Part shown: positions 1-9,055 of the stretch, piece by piece
How positions within the stretch are numbered: position 1 is the first letter of the stretch
Layout of the letters: the number at the start of each line of letters is the position of its first letter
NCBI GenBank assembly: GCA_046349855.1
Contig: JAXMBM010000006.1
Location: 118,803 to 182,802, forward strand
Reading direction: 5' to 3'
DNA: 64,000 nucleotides
Origin: CAIXSC01 sp046349855
Lineage (GTDB): Bacteria > Planctomycetota > Planctomycetia > Pirellulales > Pirellulaceae
The notes under the pieces: model-generated
What the model saw: the letters and a program-made list of their open reading frames with translations, nothing else
Told to the model about the DNA's origin: nothing
Databases searched by the model: none
Position numbers and translations under genes: made by a program

Positions 1-30
1 ACACCGCTCGGGAAATTCAGGCTGACTCAT
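1..30 (-). CDS. start of an unidentified gene, cut by window edge
   Basis: An ATG at 30 (complement) opens a frame reading MSQPEFPERC to the edge. It is preceded on the minus strand by a GGAGGAG/CGGAG purine stretch, a plausible ribosome binding site. The gene lies 53 bp downstream of the SGNH/dehydrogenase gene and in the same direction, so it probably belongs to that transcript. Ten residues are too few to name a family. Confidence 0.4.
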   Translation of the reverse strand, partial: MSQPEFPERC

Positions 31-83
31 GATTGCACTCCGTCTCCTCCTACCGCCATCGAACCTCGCGCGGGAACCGGACC

Positions 84-2858
84 TTACTTCTTGAGAGCCT
101 TGACGCGCCGGTCCAGCGTTTTGTTGGTTTCGTCCAGCGTGTGCTTGAGGTACTCGTCCTGCGGGTGAACCAGCGATTCGACAGCGATTTCCGCCGCCTT
201 TTCGGCGTCGGGACCGGTGAAATAGCTGAGGGCCCAGACCGCCTGCAGTCGCACCCGTGCATGCTCGTCATTCACCTGCTCCTGGAGAAGGGCGAGCGGG
301 TTGGCCAGCCGATCACGCCAGTACACGATGATCTTGGTGGCGGCCGCGCGGGCCCGGAAATCGGGCGACTTAAGCACCTTCCGCAGCAGTTCCTCGTTGA
401 CGACGTTGTGACTCTGGTGGAGCCACAGACCTTCCAGCACGTGATGCTCGTAGTCGGGATCGTTCTTGTCGAGCGCCGCCAGCCACTGGCCGGCGGAGGC
501 CAGGACCTCGGCCGTCGGCCGGCCGGAGAGCTCGATCCGGGCGCGATGACGCACGCGATCGTCCTTGTCCTTCAGCAAGGCCAGCAGTTGGTCGACCGGC
601 TGACCGGCGATTGGTGCCGGCTTGAGCAGATCCCGTCCCTCGTAGCGCACCCGGAACACTCGGCCGTGGGTACGATCGCGGCTGGGATCGCGGAGATTGT
701 GCTGCATGTGGCCGATGATCGGGTTATGCCAGTCGGTGAAGTAGATGGAACCGTCCGGCGCGACCTCCACGTCCGCCGGGCGGAAGTTCGGGTCCGACGA
801 AAACAGGATCGGTTCGACCTCCGTCGCCGTGAAACTCGATCCCTTGTCGGCCAGCTGATACTGCAGGATCCCCTGGAAGCCAATGACGTTGTTGACCAGC
901 AACCGCCCCCGGAACTCTTCTGGGAAGTGGCTGCTGCTGAGGATTTCGACGCCGGAGCAGGGACGGGTCCGTTGCTGATAGACCTGCGGCGGTCGCCCGT
1001 GCTTCTGCGGGAAGTCGACGTCGCCGGAGAACAGCAGAGCGTGGTAGGGTTGAGCTCCCGTACCGTCGTAAACGATGTCCTGTCCCCACCGCTCGAACAC
1101 GTGACCGTGCGGGTTGGCAAAGCCGAACGAGACGTAGACATCAAACTTGCGAGTCCGCGGTTCGAAGCGGAACACGGCACCGTTGGCCACGCGCCGCGGG
1201 GCGCCCCAGGGGGTCTCGACCTGCGAATGGTGGAACGTCCCTTCCTGGAAATACATGGCTCCACCCGGATCCAGCGCGAAACTGTTGGCCGTGTGATGCG
1301 TGTCGGCCGTATCGAGCCCATGGAGCACGCGTTCCTTGACGTCGTACTTATCGTCGCCGTTGGTGTCGCGGAGGAACAGCAGGTCCGGGCCCTGAGCGAC
1401 CAGCACACCATTGTTCCAGAACTCGAAGCCGGTGGGATTGTGGAGGTCGCCGGCGAACGTCTTGCTGACATCGGCTCGACCATCTCCGTCCGTATCCTCC
1501 AGGATCAGCAGTTTGTCGTTCATCGATTCGGTCGGCTTCCAGTGCGGGTAGGTCGGCCAGGCTGCGACCCACAACCGCCCACGCGTATCGAACGCCATCT
1601 GCACGGGATTGACCAGTTCCGGGAACCGTCCTTCGTCGGCAAACAACTCGACCTTCAACCCCTTGTGCACCGTCATCTTGGCCAGCGATTCGGCTTCGGC
1701 CAGAAACAGGTGCTTGCCGCCTTCGAGCGGTCCGGGCTTGTTCGAGATCACCGGAATGAACTCGGGCAGATTCGTGTCCTGAGGACGAGACTGCTGGCCC
1801 CGCGCGGCGGCCCACACCACCGCGTCTCGATTGCTGGTCAGCAGATCGAGGACCTCGAGTTCGCGCTGGGCGACCGAGTAATTCGACAGCCCTTCCCCGT
1901 AGCCTCCTGGCCCCTCGGCGAATTTCAGGAACGCGCGGTCGCCGTACGTCGAGTAACCGTCGGTCACTCGGTAGCGGTTGAACCAGTACCAGTTCTTCTC
2001 GTTGACGGCCTGTCGGAGCGTCTCGAGGGCCGGTTTTGTCTTGGGGGGTGCTCCGAACAATTGCTGATAGGCGGTGGCCGCGACGACGCGATCTCCCTGG
2101 GCGTTGAGGTGGACACCATTGATCGTCATCGGGGCCGCCGGATTGGCAGCGGCAAAGGTCGCGGAAAGCGGGGTAAACAGGTCGACAAACAGCGCTCCTT
2201 TTGCCTGTGCCACTTCACGCAGCACTGCCGTGTAGGCTTGCAGGCGCGCGTTCGTGGCCGCTACCGCGTCGGCCGACGGCAGGTTGGGGTTCTGGGTTCG
2301 CTCCAATGGCGTGGGAGAAAACAGCACCACGCGCGGGGCTGACTTGCCGTTGTAACGGGCTTCCGACAGATGCTTGAGAAACGCCTCGGTGTCGGCTTTG
2401 AATTTGCTCAGACCGGCTTCGCCCGCCCACGATTCGTTGTAGCCGAAAAACGCGAACACCACGTCGGCCCGGGTGTTCGTCAACTCGAACCGGTTGGCGC
2501 GAACTTTTCCTTCGTCCCGCTTGGACAGCTTGTTGGGCTGAGGACAGGGAGCCGAACCGGCCAGCCATTCATCCTGCGAGCCAAACGACATCGAACGCAG
2601 CCGCTTGCTGGCGTCCTGCCATCCGGAAATCTCGTCGCCGCTGTAGCCCAGGTTGCGAAACACCAGTTCGTGTTCGGGAAAACCTGCGTGGATCAGCGTT
2701 TCCAGCCAGCCCTCGTGCTGCATCCGCTCGGCCAGCGTGTTGCCCACCAGGCAGATGTGGTCCCCTTTCTGCAGGGTCAGCGGCTGAGCCTGCGCGGGTG
2801 AAGCGAGGAAGGAGCCGAAGAACAACCCGAGGAACAACAGAGTCCAGTAACGACTCAT
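84..2858 (-). CDS. secreted SGNH hydrolase / PVC-type dehydrogenase / HEAT-repeat protein
   Basis: A 924-residue exported protein. Residues 1-24 form a signal peptide (hydrophobic core, then AQA). Residues ~25-275 are SGNH/GDSL-like: GYSGDE, an FGYNES block and a VHLNAQGD segment supplying the catalytic His. Residues ~385-760 match the planctomycete 'membrane-bound dehydrogenase' beta-propeller (VELFADEGRFPELVNPVQMA, then GRLWVAAWPTYPHW), a PQQ-dehydrogenase relative. The last ~150 residues are helical HEAT-type repeats. Many relatives end in a CxxCH haem domain; none is present here, so this is a haem-less version or the cytochrome part is a separate gene. The substrate is unknown, though secreted carbohydrate or ester breakdown is often assumed for the family. 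The start is supported by the signal peptide immediately following it. Confidence 0.85.
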   Translation of the reverse strand: MSRYWTLLFLGLFFGSFLASPAQAQPLTLQKGDHICLVGNTLAERMQHEGWLETLIHAGFPEHELVFRNLGYSGDEISGWQDASKRLRSMSFGSQDEWLAGSAPCPQPNKLSKRDEGKVRANRFELTNTRADVVFAFFGYNESWAGEAGLSKFKADTEAFLKHLSEARYNGKSAPRVVLFSPTPLERTQNPNLPSADAVAATNARLQAYTAVLREVAQAKGALFVDLFTPLSATFAAANPAAPMTINGVHLNAQGDRVVAATAYQQLFGAPPKTKPALETLRQAVNEKNWYWFNRYRVTDGYSTYGDRAFLKFAEGPGGYGEGLSNYSVAQRELEVLDLLTSNRDAVVWAAARGQQSRPQDTNLPEFIPVISNKPGPLEGGKHLFLAEAESLAKMTVHKGLKVELFADEGRFPELVNPVQMAFDTRGRLWVAAWPTYPHWKPTESMNDKLLILEDTDGDGRADVSKTFAGDLHNPTGFEFWNNGVLVAQGPDLLFLRDTNGDDKYDVKERVLHGLDTADTHHTANSFALDPGGAMYFQEGTFHHSQVETPWGAPRRVANGAVFRFEPRTRKFDVYVSFGFANPHGHVFERWGQDIVYDGTGAQPYHALLFSGDVDFPQKHGRPPQVYQQRTRPCSGVEILSSSHFPEEFRGRLLVNNVIGFQGILQYQLADKGSSFTATEVEPILFSSDPNFRPADVEVAPDGSIYFTDWHNPIIGHMQHNLRDPSRDRTHGRVFRVRYEGRDLLKPAPIAGQPVDQLLALLKDKDDRVRHRARIELSGRPTAEVLASAGQWLAALDKNDPDYEHHVLEGLWLHQSHNVVNEELLRKVLKSPDFRARAAATKIIVYWRDRLANPLALLQEQVNDEHARVRLQAVWALSYFTGPDAEKAAEIAVESLVHPQDEYLKHTLDETNKTLDRRVKALKK

Positions 2859-3220
2859 GCAGCAATTCCTTGTAACCGAAAGGATGGGCCGAAGGTGGGA
2901 GGATGGACGCGTCGCGCTGCGGGGTGGCGGAGAGGCCCTGGGCCGCCCCCGTGCCGTCTAGAAACCTGGGGGCAATTGTAGCTGGAAGCGCGAGCGTTGC
3001 CACCCAGGGGCTCGCCGACCCGGCGACTCCAGCGGGGTTCGGCAGGGGCCGGAACGGCGTCTCCCGGCAACCTGCTGCAGGGAAATCCGCCAGGGGACGA
3101 TAAAACATCATTGAGCGTCGATCCGTGGCCGGCTATATTTCTCAGAGAAACTCACGGAATGAGTTTTGCCCTCCCCGGACATTTTCCCCACCTCGACGCC
3201 GCTGCCACTTGAGGATTTTC
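2859..3220. other. intergenic region between divergent genes
   Basis: A 362-bp spacer between the minus-strand SGNH/dehydrogenase gene and the plus-strand DUF1501 gene. It holds a good sigma70-like promoter for the rightward gene (listed separately) and presumably the leftward promoter, which I could not place. Short open frames here show no family resemblance. Confidence 0.6.
3111..3139 (+). promoter_or_regulatory. candidate sigma70-type promoter for DUF1501 gene
   Basis: TTGAGC at 3111-3116 and TATATT at 3134-3139 are separated by 17 bp. The predicted start near 3146 gives a leader of about 75 nt before the ATG at 3221. Confidence 0.5.
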
Positions 3221-4570
3221 ATGGACAGCCAACGCTCTTGCCCAGGTGTCAATCGCCGTAACTATCTGAAGTTTGGCTTAGGGGCGCTGGCTGGCGTGGG
3301 GCTGTCCGACTTGCTGCGACTGCAGGCCACCGCCGCGCCGGAAAACGGCAACGGTCTGCGGGCGACTGCCAAGAGCTGCATCCTCATCTGGCTCGACGGC
3401 GGTCCCTCCCATTTCGAAACATTCGACCCCAAGCCCGAAGCGCCCGCCGAGATCCGCGGGGAACTGGCGGCGATCTCGACCAAGATCCCGGGCGTGCAGT
3501 TCTGCGAGACGACGCCGCGGCTGGCCGCCTGCGCCGACAAGTTTGCCATTATCCGCTCGATCCGCCACGAGCAGGGGAATCACGGGGCGGGCAACCACTA
3601 CATGATGACCGGACGCCCTCCGCGGATTCCGGTAGGCTGCGGAGCGTTCGTCAGTTTTCATCCCAGTCTGGGGTCGGTGGCAGCGCATGAACTGCCGCGC
3701 AACAACAATCTGCCGGGTTACTTTTCCATTCCCAGCATGACCCGCTCGGGCGGACCGAACTATCTGGGCGGCAAGTTCGCTCCGTTCGTCGTCGAAGACA
3801 ATCCGAACAACCCGCAGTTCCGCGTCCGCGACCTGTCGCCACCCGCCGGCCTCGATACGCTCCGCTTCACTCAGCGGACCGACCTGCGCCAGGTGGTCGA
3901 TCGACTGAAACGATACCAGGATCAGGCGGCGGCCGACCCGGTGGTCGCGGTCGACAGCTTTTACCAGCAGAGTCTCAGCCTGGTCACGTCGCGCGAAGCC
4001 CAGAAGGGGTTCGATCTGTCGGCGGAATCGGACCAAGTGCGGGACGCCTACGGTCGTAATCCGTTTGGCCAGCGCACGCTGCTCGCACGCCGCCTGGTGG
4101 AGGCCGGAGTGCCGTTCATTACGCTGAATGACGGCGGCTGGGACCATCATTCGGGAGTCTTCTCCCAATTGCCCAAGCAGATGGATGTGATTGACCAGGC
4201 CGTGGCCGCCCTGATCCAGGATCTGCACGATCGGGGACTGCTGCAGGAGACGCTGGTGGTGATGCTGGGCGAATTCGGTCGGACGCCGAAGATTTCGACC
4301 CTCTCCGGCGCGAACTCGCCGGGCCGGGATCACTGGGCCAACGCCATGTCGGTGTTCATGGCGGGCGGCGGAACTCCGGGAGGTGTCTGCGTCGGCGCGA
4401 CCGATCGCAACGGGTACTCGGCCAGCGACCGCGTGCTCAGCCCTGAGAACTTCGTGTCGACCATCTACCGCAAGCTGGGAATCGATCCGCGGAAAATCTT
4501 CTACACGCCCGAAGGACGCCCCAGCATCCTGGTCACCGACCCCACACCGATCTCGGAAGTCATGGGGTGA
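3221..4570 (+). CDS. DUF1501 (sulfatase-like) Tat-exported protein
   Basis: A 449-residue DUF1501 protein, a family abundant in planctomycetes and structurally related to alkaline phosphatase/sulfatase folds. The N-terminus carries a twin-arginine signal (NRRNYLKFG followed by a hydrophobic stretch), so export by Tat is expected. Family hallmarks are IWLDGGPSHFETFDPKP near residue 55, a GNHGAGNHYMMTG segment, DGGWDHH near residue 305 and MLGEFGRTP near residue 345. I chose ATG 3221 because GAGG lies 7 nt upstream and the Tat motif follows directly; the frame is open further upstream but that extension looks non-coding. Biochemical function is unknown. The usual PSCyt1 partner gene is not adjacent here, unlike the copy at 53.4 kb. 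Confidence 0.85.
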   Translation: MDSQRSCPGVNRRNYLKFGLGALAGVGLSDLLRLQATAAPENGNGLRATAKSCILIWLDGGPSHFETFDPKPEAPAEIRGELAAISTKIPGVQFCETTPRLAACADKFAIIRSIRHEQGNHGAGNHYMMTGRPPRIPVGCGAFVSFHPSLGSVAAHELPRNNNLPGYFSIPSMTRSGGPNYLGGKFAPFVVEDNPNNPQFRVRDLSPPAGLDTLRFTQRTDLRQVVDRLKRYQDQAAADPVVAVDSFYQQSLSLVTSREAQKGFDLSAESDQVRDAYGRNPFGQRTLLARRLVEAGVPFITLNDGGWDHHSGVFSQLPKQMDVIDQAVAALIQDLHDRGLLQETLVVMLGEFGRTPKISTLSGANSPGRDHWANAMSVFMAGGGTPGGVCVGATDRNGYSASDRVLSPENFVSTIYRKLGIDPRKIFYTPEGRPSILVTDPTPISEVMG

Positions 4571-4578
4571 GCGGCCCA

Positions 4579-4749
4579 TCAGCCCTGCAGCAGTCTTTGC
4601 AGGTTGTCCCACCAGCCAAATAGAACATGGCCCACCGCCGGGAAGTTGACCGCGATCAGGCCGATGAACGTCACAACGGCAATCAATCCCAGCGGCTGAG
4701 GCAGGATCGCCAACCACGGAGGCAGGTTCGAGCGAGAGGCGTCGGTCAT
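4579..4749 (-). CDS. small single-pass membrane protein
   Basis: A 56-residue peptide starting MTDASRSNLPPW, with one hydrophobic segment (LGLIAVVTFIGLIAVNF) and a short amphipathic tail. GGAG lies 7 nt upstream of the ATG at 4749, which favours this start over one ten codons upstream. It follows the lyase-MEKHLA gene in the same direction by 153 bp and ends 8 bp from the convergent DUF1501 gene. No family is recognised; the only visible property is membrane anchoring. Confidence 0.5.
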   Translation of the reverse strand: MTDASRSNLPPWLAILPQPLGLIAVVTFIGLIAVNFPAVGHVLFGWWDNLQRLLQG

Positions 4750-4902
4750 GGCTGGTCTCCTTGCGGTTTGACCCAGCAACCTTTCAGCAGCGGTTCAATG
4801 GCCTCCCGGGGTGGGGATTTCGGTCGGCCCCAGCGGGCCGCGCGCTGCGGGCCGCTCGCTACCGCTGCCTGACACTCATTCTCGATTCGTCACAGAGAAG
4901 GG

Positions 4903-6237
4903 TCAATGGCCCTCTTGAGGAGGGGGTAGCTCGGTCCAGGCATCGAAGGTGGCGGCCTGGCCGGCGTGTTCGCCTGTGGGGGAGCGGAGATTCCAGACGA
5001 TCGCCCGGTGGATGCGGAAGCGGCGACCCGTGCGCGAAATGCGAATCCCCTGATAGTCGTCGACGTAGCCGTCCCGGCGCGTGCGGGCCAGCAAGCGTTC
5101 CCGCTCGTCCCGTTCGACCGGTTCCGCGGTCAGACGCGACGGCGTGCGGAGCAGCGTGGGGAGATCCAGTTCCCACAGGCGCAGCGCAGCCCGATTGGCG
5201 TAGTTCAGCAGAGGATCGGGTTGAGTGTCGTGAGCGACCACTACGCCGGGGGCCTCGAACAGCCGTCGGGCCTGATCCGCCGGACTGCCGGCGCGCGAGA
5301 TCAATTCGCGTCCCAGCCAGTGGCGGTAGGAGTCGAGCAACACTTGCGTGTGCGCGATCCAGGCGGGACGTTCCCACGGTCGCGCCGCATCTCCCCAATC
5401 CAGGAACTCGTCGACACCTACGACTCGCTTGACTTCCGCGAAGCTGGCCATGCGGTCCGCCAACGGGGCCACGGTCCCTTCGGCCAGCCAGGCCTGGCCC
5501 AGGGCGCGGACGGCGTGTGCGGTGAGCATCAACGTGGCCAGCGGGTCGACGGCGATCTTGAAACCGAATTCGGCGAGTTGGGGGATAGGAATCAAGGGCG
5601 TTACGCCGCCGGGCAACAGGTTGGCCAGTTGCGGGACCGGGACGTCGCGAGCGATGCGCGCGAGTTCCTCGACCGACTGCGGGGCTTCCACAAACCCCAG
5701 ATCGACTCCCGTCTCGGCATATCGGCAGGCGCGGGCCACGGCCGCGTCGATTCCTTCCACGGCCCGAGCATCGGTTCGCGCCAGAATGACAAAGTTCGGA
5801 TCGCGGCGGGCGTCCAGCGCTACTCGCAGCTTGTCGCACATCTGCTCGACGGAAATCACCTGTTTGCCGGCGAAGTGACCGCAACGCTTGGGTGCGACCT
5901 GGTCCTCGAGCAGGATGCCGGCCGCACCCGCCGCTTCGAACTGCCGTACGGTCCAGGCGACGTTGTGCAGATCGCCGTGCCCAGTGTCGCCGTCGGCGAT
6001 GACGGGGACCGTGACACGTTGCGTGAGTCGGCGAACGGCCTCCACCATCTCGCTCAGCGTTGTGAGCCCCAGATCGGGCAGGCCGAGGACGCTGGCCGAG
6101 ACGCCGAAGCCTCCCAGGAACAGCAATTCAATGCCGGCAGCTTCCAGCACGCGAGCGGTAAACACATCGTGGGGAGCGAGGGCCCGGATGATTCCGGGAC
6201 GCTGCAGGAGCTGTCGCAACTGTGATGCGGACGACAT
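4903..6237 (-). CDS. isocitrate lyase/PEP mutase family protein fused to MEKHLA domain
   Basis: A 444-residue two-domain protein. Residues ~5-260 form a PEP-mutase/isocitrate-lyase TIM barrel: PVIADGDTGHGD (metal/substrate loop), ILLEDQVAPKRCGH with the active-site loop Cys, and ARTDARAVEG. This set fits the C-C lyases such as 2-methylisocitrate or dimethylmalate lyase and oxaloacetate decarboxylase. From about residue 293 to the end it matches the MEKHLA domain: LLDSYRHWLGRELI, LFEAPGVVVAHDTQ, LLNYANRAALRLWE, then GIRISRTGRRFRI and VWNLR. MEKHLA is a PAS-like fold usually found as a stand-alone bacterial protein or at the end of plant HD-ZIP III factors. The two frames are continuous. GAGGGG lies about 7 nt upstream of the ATG. 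The substrate is uncertain; the MEKHLA half could act as a ligand sensor. Confidence 0.85.
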   Translation of the reverse strand: MSSASQLRQLLQRPGIIRALAPHDVFTARVLEAAGIELLFLGGFGVSASVLGLPDLGLTTLSEMVEAVRRLTQRVTVPVIADGDTGHGDLHNVAWTVRQFEAAGAAGILLEDQVAPKRCGHFAGKQVISVEQMCDKLRVALDARRDPNFVILARTDARAVEGIDAAVARACRYAETGVDLGFVEAPQSVEELARIARDVPVPQLANLLPGGVTPLIPIPQLAEFGFKIAVDPLATLMLTAHAVRALGQAWLAEGTVAPLADRMASFAEVKRVVGVDEFLDWGDAARPWERPAWIAHTQVLLDSYRHWLGRELISRAGSPADQARRLFEAPGVVVAHDTQPDPLLNYANRAALRLWELDLPTLLRTPSRLTAEPVERDERERLLARTRRDGYVDDYQGIRISRTGRRFRIHRAIVWNLRSPTGEHAGQAATFDAWTELPPPQEGH

Positions 6238-6285
6238 GGTCGATCCCCTCGGAAACGGCCCTCCACGCGGCGCCGCGAACCGTCT

Positions 6286-8058
6286 TCAGGCGGCCTTGGG
6301 GCGCGGCTGGACCTTGAGATTGAACAGACCGAAGATTTCGTTCTGCGTCAATCCGCTGCGTTCCGGGGCGCCGGTGTGGGAGAGGATCGAGTGAAAGAGT
6401 TCCCGTTTTTCGTCCAGGACCTGATTGATGCGTTCCTCGATCGTCCCCAGGGTGAGCATCCGCGTGACGGTGACAGGGCCCGAAACGCCGATCCGATGAG
6501 CACGGTTGATGGCCTGATCCTCGATGGCCGGATTCCACCAGCGATCGAACAGGAACACATAGCGGCAGAACTGCAGGTTGAGCCCGACGCTCCCCGCACC
6601 GTAACTCATCATGATGACCCGCTTGCTGGGATCGTTCTTGAACTGGTCGATCACGGTTTCCCGCTGCTTGTTGGGCATCTGGCCGTGGTATTCCAGCGTG
6701 CCGTAGCGAGCCAGCTTCTCGCGGAGTCGCGCGATCGTGACCACCCATTGAGTGAACAGGATCGCCTTCTGCCCGCTGGCCACGACCTCTTCGAGATCGG
6801 CTTCGAGGCGTTCGAGCTTGCTGCTGGCGCCGGTGACCGGGTCGAAGTTGCAGATCTGTTTGAGGCGGAGGACCAGTTCGAACACGTGCTGGATGGTGAT
6901 TTCCTGCCCCATTTCGGTGAGTCGCAGGATGCCGGCGTCTTCTGCGGTGCGGTAGGTGTCGTATTGTTCGGGGGTGAGTTCCAGTTCGGCGTCGCGAAAC
7001 AGCTTGGGAGGCATGTCGGTGAGGACCATGTCTTTGGTGCGGCGCAGGATGTGATCCTGCACCAGCGATCCCATGCGGCGGGGTTGCATATCGGACCGCA
7101 AGTAGCCCGGCGAGAGGAATTCGAAGATGCCCACCAGGTCCTCGGGGCTGTTCTCGATCGGAGTGCCCGTGAGGGCCCAGCTCCGCGTGCGGGCAATCGA
7201 CCGGACCACCTCGCTGGTCGTGCTCGATTTGTTCTTGATCCGCTGAGCTTCATCGAGCACCACGAGGTCGAAGTGCAGAGTTTCGTCGAGCACCTCACGG
7301 TCGCGCATCAGCAGTTCGTAGTTGGCGATCTTCACCGGCACGTTCGGCTGCCGCCATTGCCAATGGCGGCGGGCCTGGTCGCCCTCGATGATCCCCAGCG
7401 GCAGTTCCGGAGCCCACGTCTGGAACTCGCGCCGCCAGTTGCTGACCAGAGGTTTCGGACAGATCAGCAGCACCTGACGGACTTCGCCCGAGCGCAACAG
7501 CAGGCGGATGGTGGTGATGGCCTGCATCGTTTTGCCCAGCCCCATTTCATCCGCCAGCACCGCCGTGTAGCGCGGATACAGGAAGCCGATCCCTTCGTAC
7601 TGGTAGGGAAACGGCTCGAACGGCATGTGGATGTCGCCGGTCGCCACCAGCGATTCCAGGGGGGGCTGCAGGACGTAATAGAGCCGGTCTTCGAGCTTGA
7701 TGACGTCGCCGGGCGGCTTGATGCGCGTGGCTCGCGAGCAGGGCCGTGCGGAACCCTGGTCGTCGCCCGTCGCGCTGGGAGCGGGAGTGGGCCGAGCGGC
7801 TGGCGGAGCGGCCGGTTTCATCCAGGCGGATGCCCAGGGTGACTCGGGGAACGTGAATCCCACCACCTTGATCGTCGGACGGGGGATCCGCACGCTGACG
7901 ACGCGCGGCGCCGCAAACGGGTAGTCCGCCGCCACGTCGCTGGACGTGGTGACCTCCGGCTGCAGCTGCAGGTCCGCATCGTCCCAGCTGGCGAGAAGCG
8001 ACCAGGAGAGTTCGTCTTGCCGCTCACGGTTACCGCCTGGTATCCCGGACACGGTCAT
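6286..8058 (-). CDS. SNF2-family DEAD/DEAH-box helicase
   Basis: A 590-residue SNF2/Rad54-type ATPase acting on double-stranded DNA. After a ~150-residue N-terminal region of unknown function come motif I (LADEMGLGKT), motif Ia (LLICPKPLVSNW), motif II (VLDEAQRIKN) and motif III (ALTGTPIEN). The second RecA lobe has YGAGSVGLNLQ (motif V) and DRWWNPAIEDQAINRAHRIG (motif VI). The family translocates on or remodels DNA-protein complexes. No methylase, nuclease or phospholipase partner of the SNF2-containing defence systems is nearby; the only neighbour in the same direction is the hypothetical gene 39 bp upstream, probably cotranscribed. The exact role is unassigned. Confidence 0.9.
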   Translation of the reverse strand: MTVSGIPGGNRERQDELSWSLLASWDDADLQLQPEVTTSSDVAADYPFAAPRVVSVRIPRPTIKVVGFTFPESPWASAWMKPAAPPAARPTPAPSATGDDQGSARPCSRATRIKPPGDVIKLEDRLYYVLQPPLESLVATGDIHMPFEPFPYQYEGIGFLYPRYTAVLADEMGLGKTMQAITTIRLLLRSGEVRQVLLICPKPLVSNWRREFQTWAPELPLGIIEGDQARRHWQWRQPNVPVKIANYELLMRDREVLDETLHFDLVVLDEAQRIKNKSSTTSEVVRSIARTRSWALTGTPIENSPEDLVGIFEFLSPGYLRSDMQPRRMGSLVQDHILRRTKDMVLTDMPPKLFRDAELELTPEQYDTYRTAEDAGILRLTEMGQEITIQHVFELVLRLKQICNFDPVTGASSKLERLEADLEEVVASGQKAILFTQWVVTIARLREKLARYGTLEYHGQMPNKQRETVIDQFKNDPSKRVIMMSYGAGSVGLNLQFCRYVFLFDRWWNPAIEDQAINRAHRIGVSGPVTVTRMLTLGTIEERINQVLDEKRELFHSILSHTGAPERSGLTQNEIFGLFNLKVQPRPKAA

Positions 8059-8097
8059 CCTTTCGTACGAGGAAAGCAGGGACGGACAACGCTGCGG

Positions 8098-8670
8098 TCA
8101 GGCCGCCTTTCGGGCCTCGTCGATGGCGTCGCGAATGCGGTTGAACGGTTCGTGGAGTTCGACTCGACCCAGATACGGTTCCCAGCGGCGACAAACCTCG
8201 GCCTCGTCCGACTGCCAGGCCGCTTCCACGGCGACGCGCGCGGTTCCCAGAGAAAAGGCGACCGAGGGTGGTGAGTCGGCTGGCGGTTCATCGTCGCCCA
8301 GCACCAGCACAATCGGAGTGCTGTGGAACTCCCTCACGGCCAAAAGGGGTGCGCGGTCCGTGCAGATCAGCAGCGGCTCGACCTTGAGTTTGGCGAGCAG
8401 CGCCGGGCCGAGCTGTTCGCCAAACAGGTAGCGACGCAGCGTGGGCCCGTAGAGGATCTCCTGGGCGCGGCTGGGGCGGACGGGCGCCGTGCAGTGAAAC
8501 TCGAGCGGCCGGCCATTGGCATTCAGCACCAGCAAGCCTCCGAAGCACCCTTGATCGGAGTGCTCGCAGACGGTGAGAAATCCGATGGCGGGCAAGGACT
8601 TCGAGCCACTGGAGGTCATAGAATGTCTGGTCCGGGGAGCCGATGCGACAGGAGCTGCATGCTCAACCAT
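8098..8670 (-). CDS. hypothetical protein upstream of SNF2 helicase
   Basis: Up to 190 residues, with no family I recognise. The region from residue ~28 onward looks globular and cytoplasmic (IGFLTVCEHSDQGCFGGLLVLN; CTAPVRPSRAQEILYGPTLRRYL; LICTDRAPLLAVREF). There is no signal peptide or membrane segment. It ends 39 bp before the SNF2 gene in the same orientation, suggesting cotranscription. The start is uncertain: ATG 8670 gives the longest form, ATG 8619 drops 17 low-information residues, and neither has a clear ribosome binding site. Confidence 0.6.
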   Translation of the reverse strand: MVEHAAPVASAPRTRHSMTSSGSKSLPAIGFLTVCEHSDQGCFGGLLVLNANGRPLEFHCTAPVRPSRAQEILYGPTLRRYLFGEQLGPALLAKLKVEPLLICTDRAPLLAVREFHSTPIVLVLGDDEPPADSPPSVAFSLGTARVAVEAAWQSDEAEVCRRWEPYLGRVELHEPFNRIRDAIDEARKAA

Positions 8671-9055
8671 CGGGCGAGCTGGCGGGGGGACTTTAGGACG
8701 CTTATCGAGTCTGCGGCCGGCGCTGGCTGTAACCTCTTCCCACGGCGGGCTCTAGCGTTGAGGCAAGAGGGGCGGGCAAGCGTTGGGGGCGGAAAGTTAA
8801 CGCCACAAGGCAACTTTTCCGCATCGCGCCGGTCTGCCGGACCGGCAGAGTTCCCCCCGGTCCCATAGATGGCTTGGCCCCAGGGGGGTGTCCCGGATTT
8901 GAGGAAAGCGGCGCCGCGGAAAGCTCGACAGTTTTTCCCGCCGCTGGCTATACTACGGCCAGTCCGAGCACCTCGCAGTGACAACGCGTGCGGCTCTCCC
9001 CCCCTTCCCTCCCACCGCTTGCTCCCCCGTAGAAGCTCCGAGGAGTCTCCTCATC
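8671..9055. other. divergent intergenic region
   Basis: A 385-bp spacer between the SNF2-associated hypothetical (leftward) and a small plus-strand gene. It contains the strong rightward promoter at 8925-8954. Short open frames in it look like chance GC-rich reading and match no family. Confidence 0.55.
8925..8954 (+). promoter_or_regulatory. candidate sigma70-type promoter
   Basis: TCGACA (8925-8930) and TATACT (8949-8954) are spaced by 18 bp, each matching the consensus at five of six positions. It would start transcription near 8961, about 95 nt before the small hypothetical gene and its hydrolase neighbour. Confidence 0.5.

Noticed and set aside
33..2342. Long plus-strand frame opposite the SGNH/dehydrogenase gene
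   Set aside because: No signal peptide or family motif; the minus-strand frame has a signal peptide, propeller and HEAT features.
6286..8670. SNF2 helicase as part of a DISARM or similar defence system
   Set aside because: No methylase, phospholipase, DUF1998 or nuclease gene lies beside it; only one unrecognised small gene is linked.
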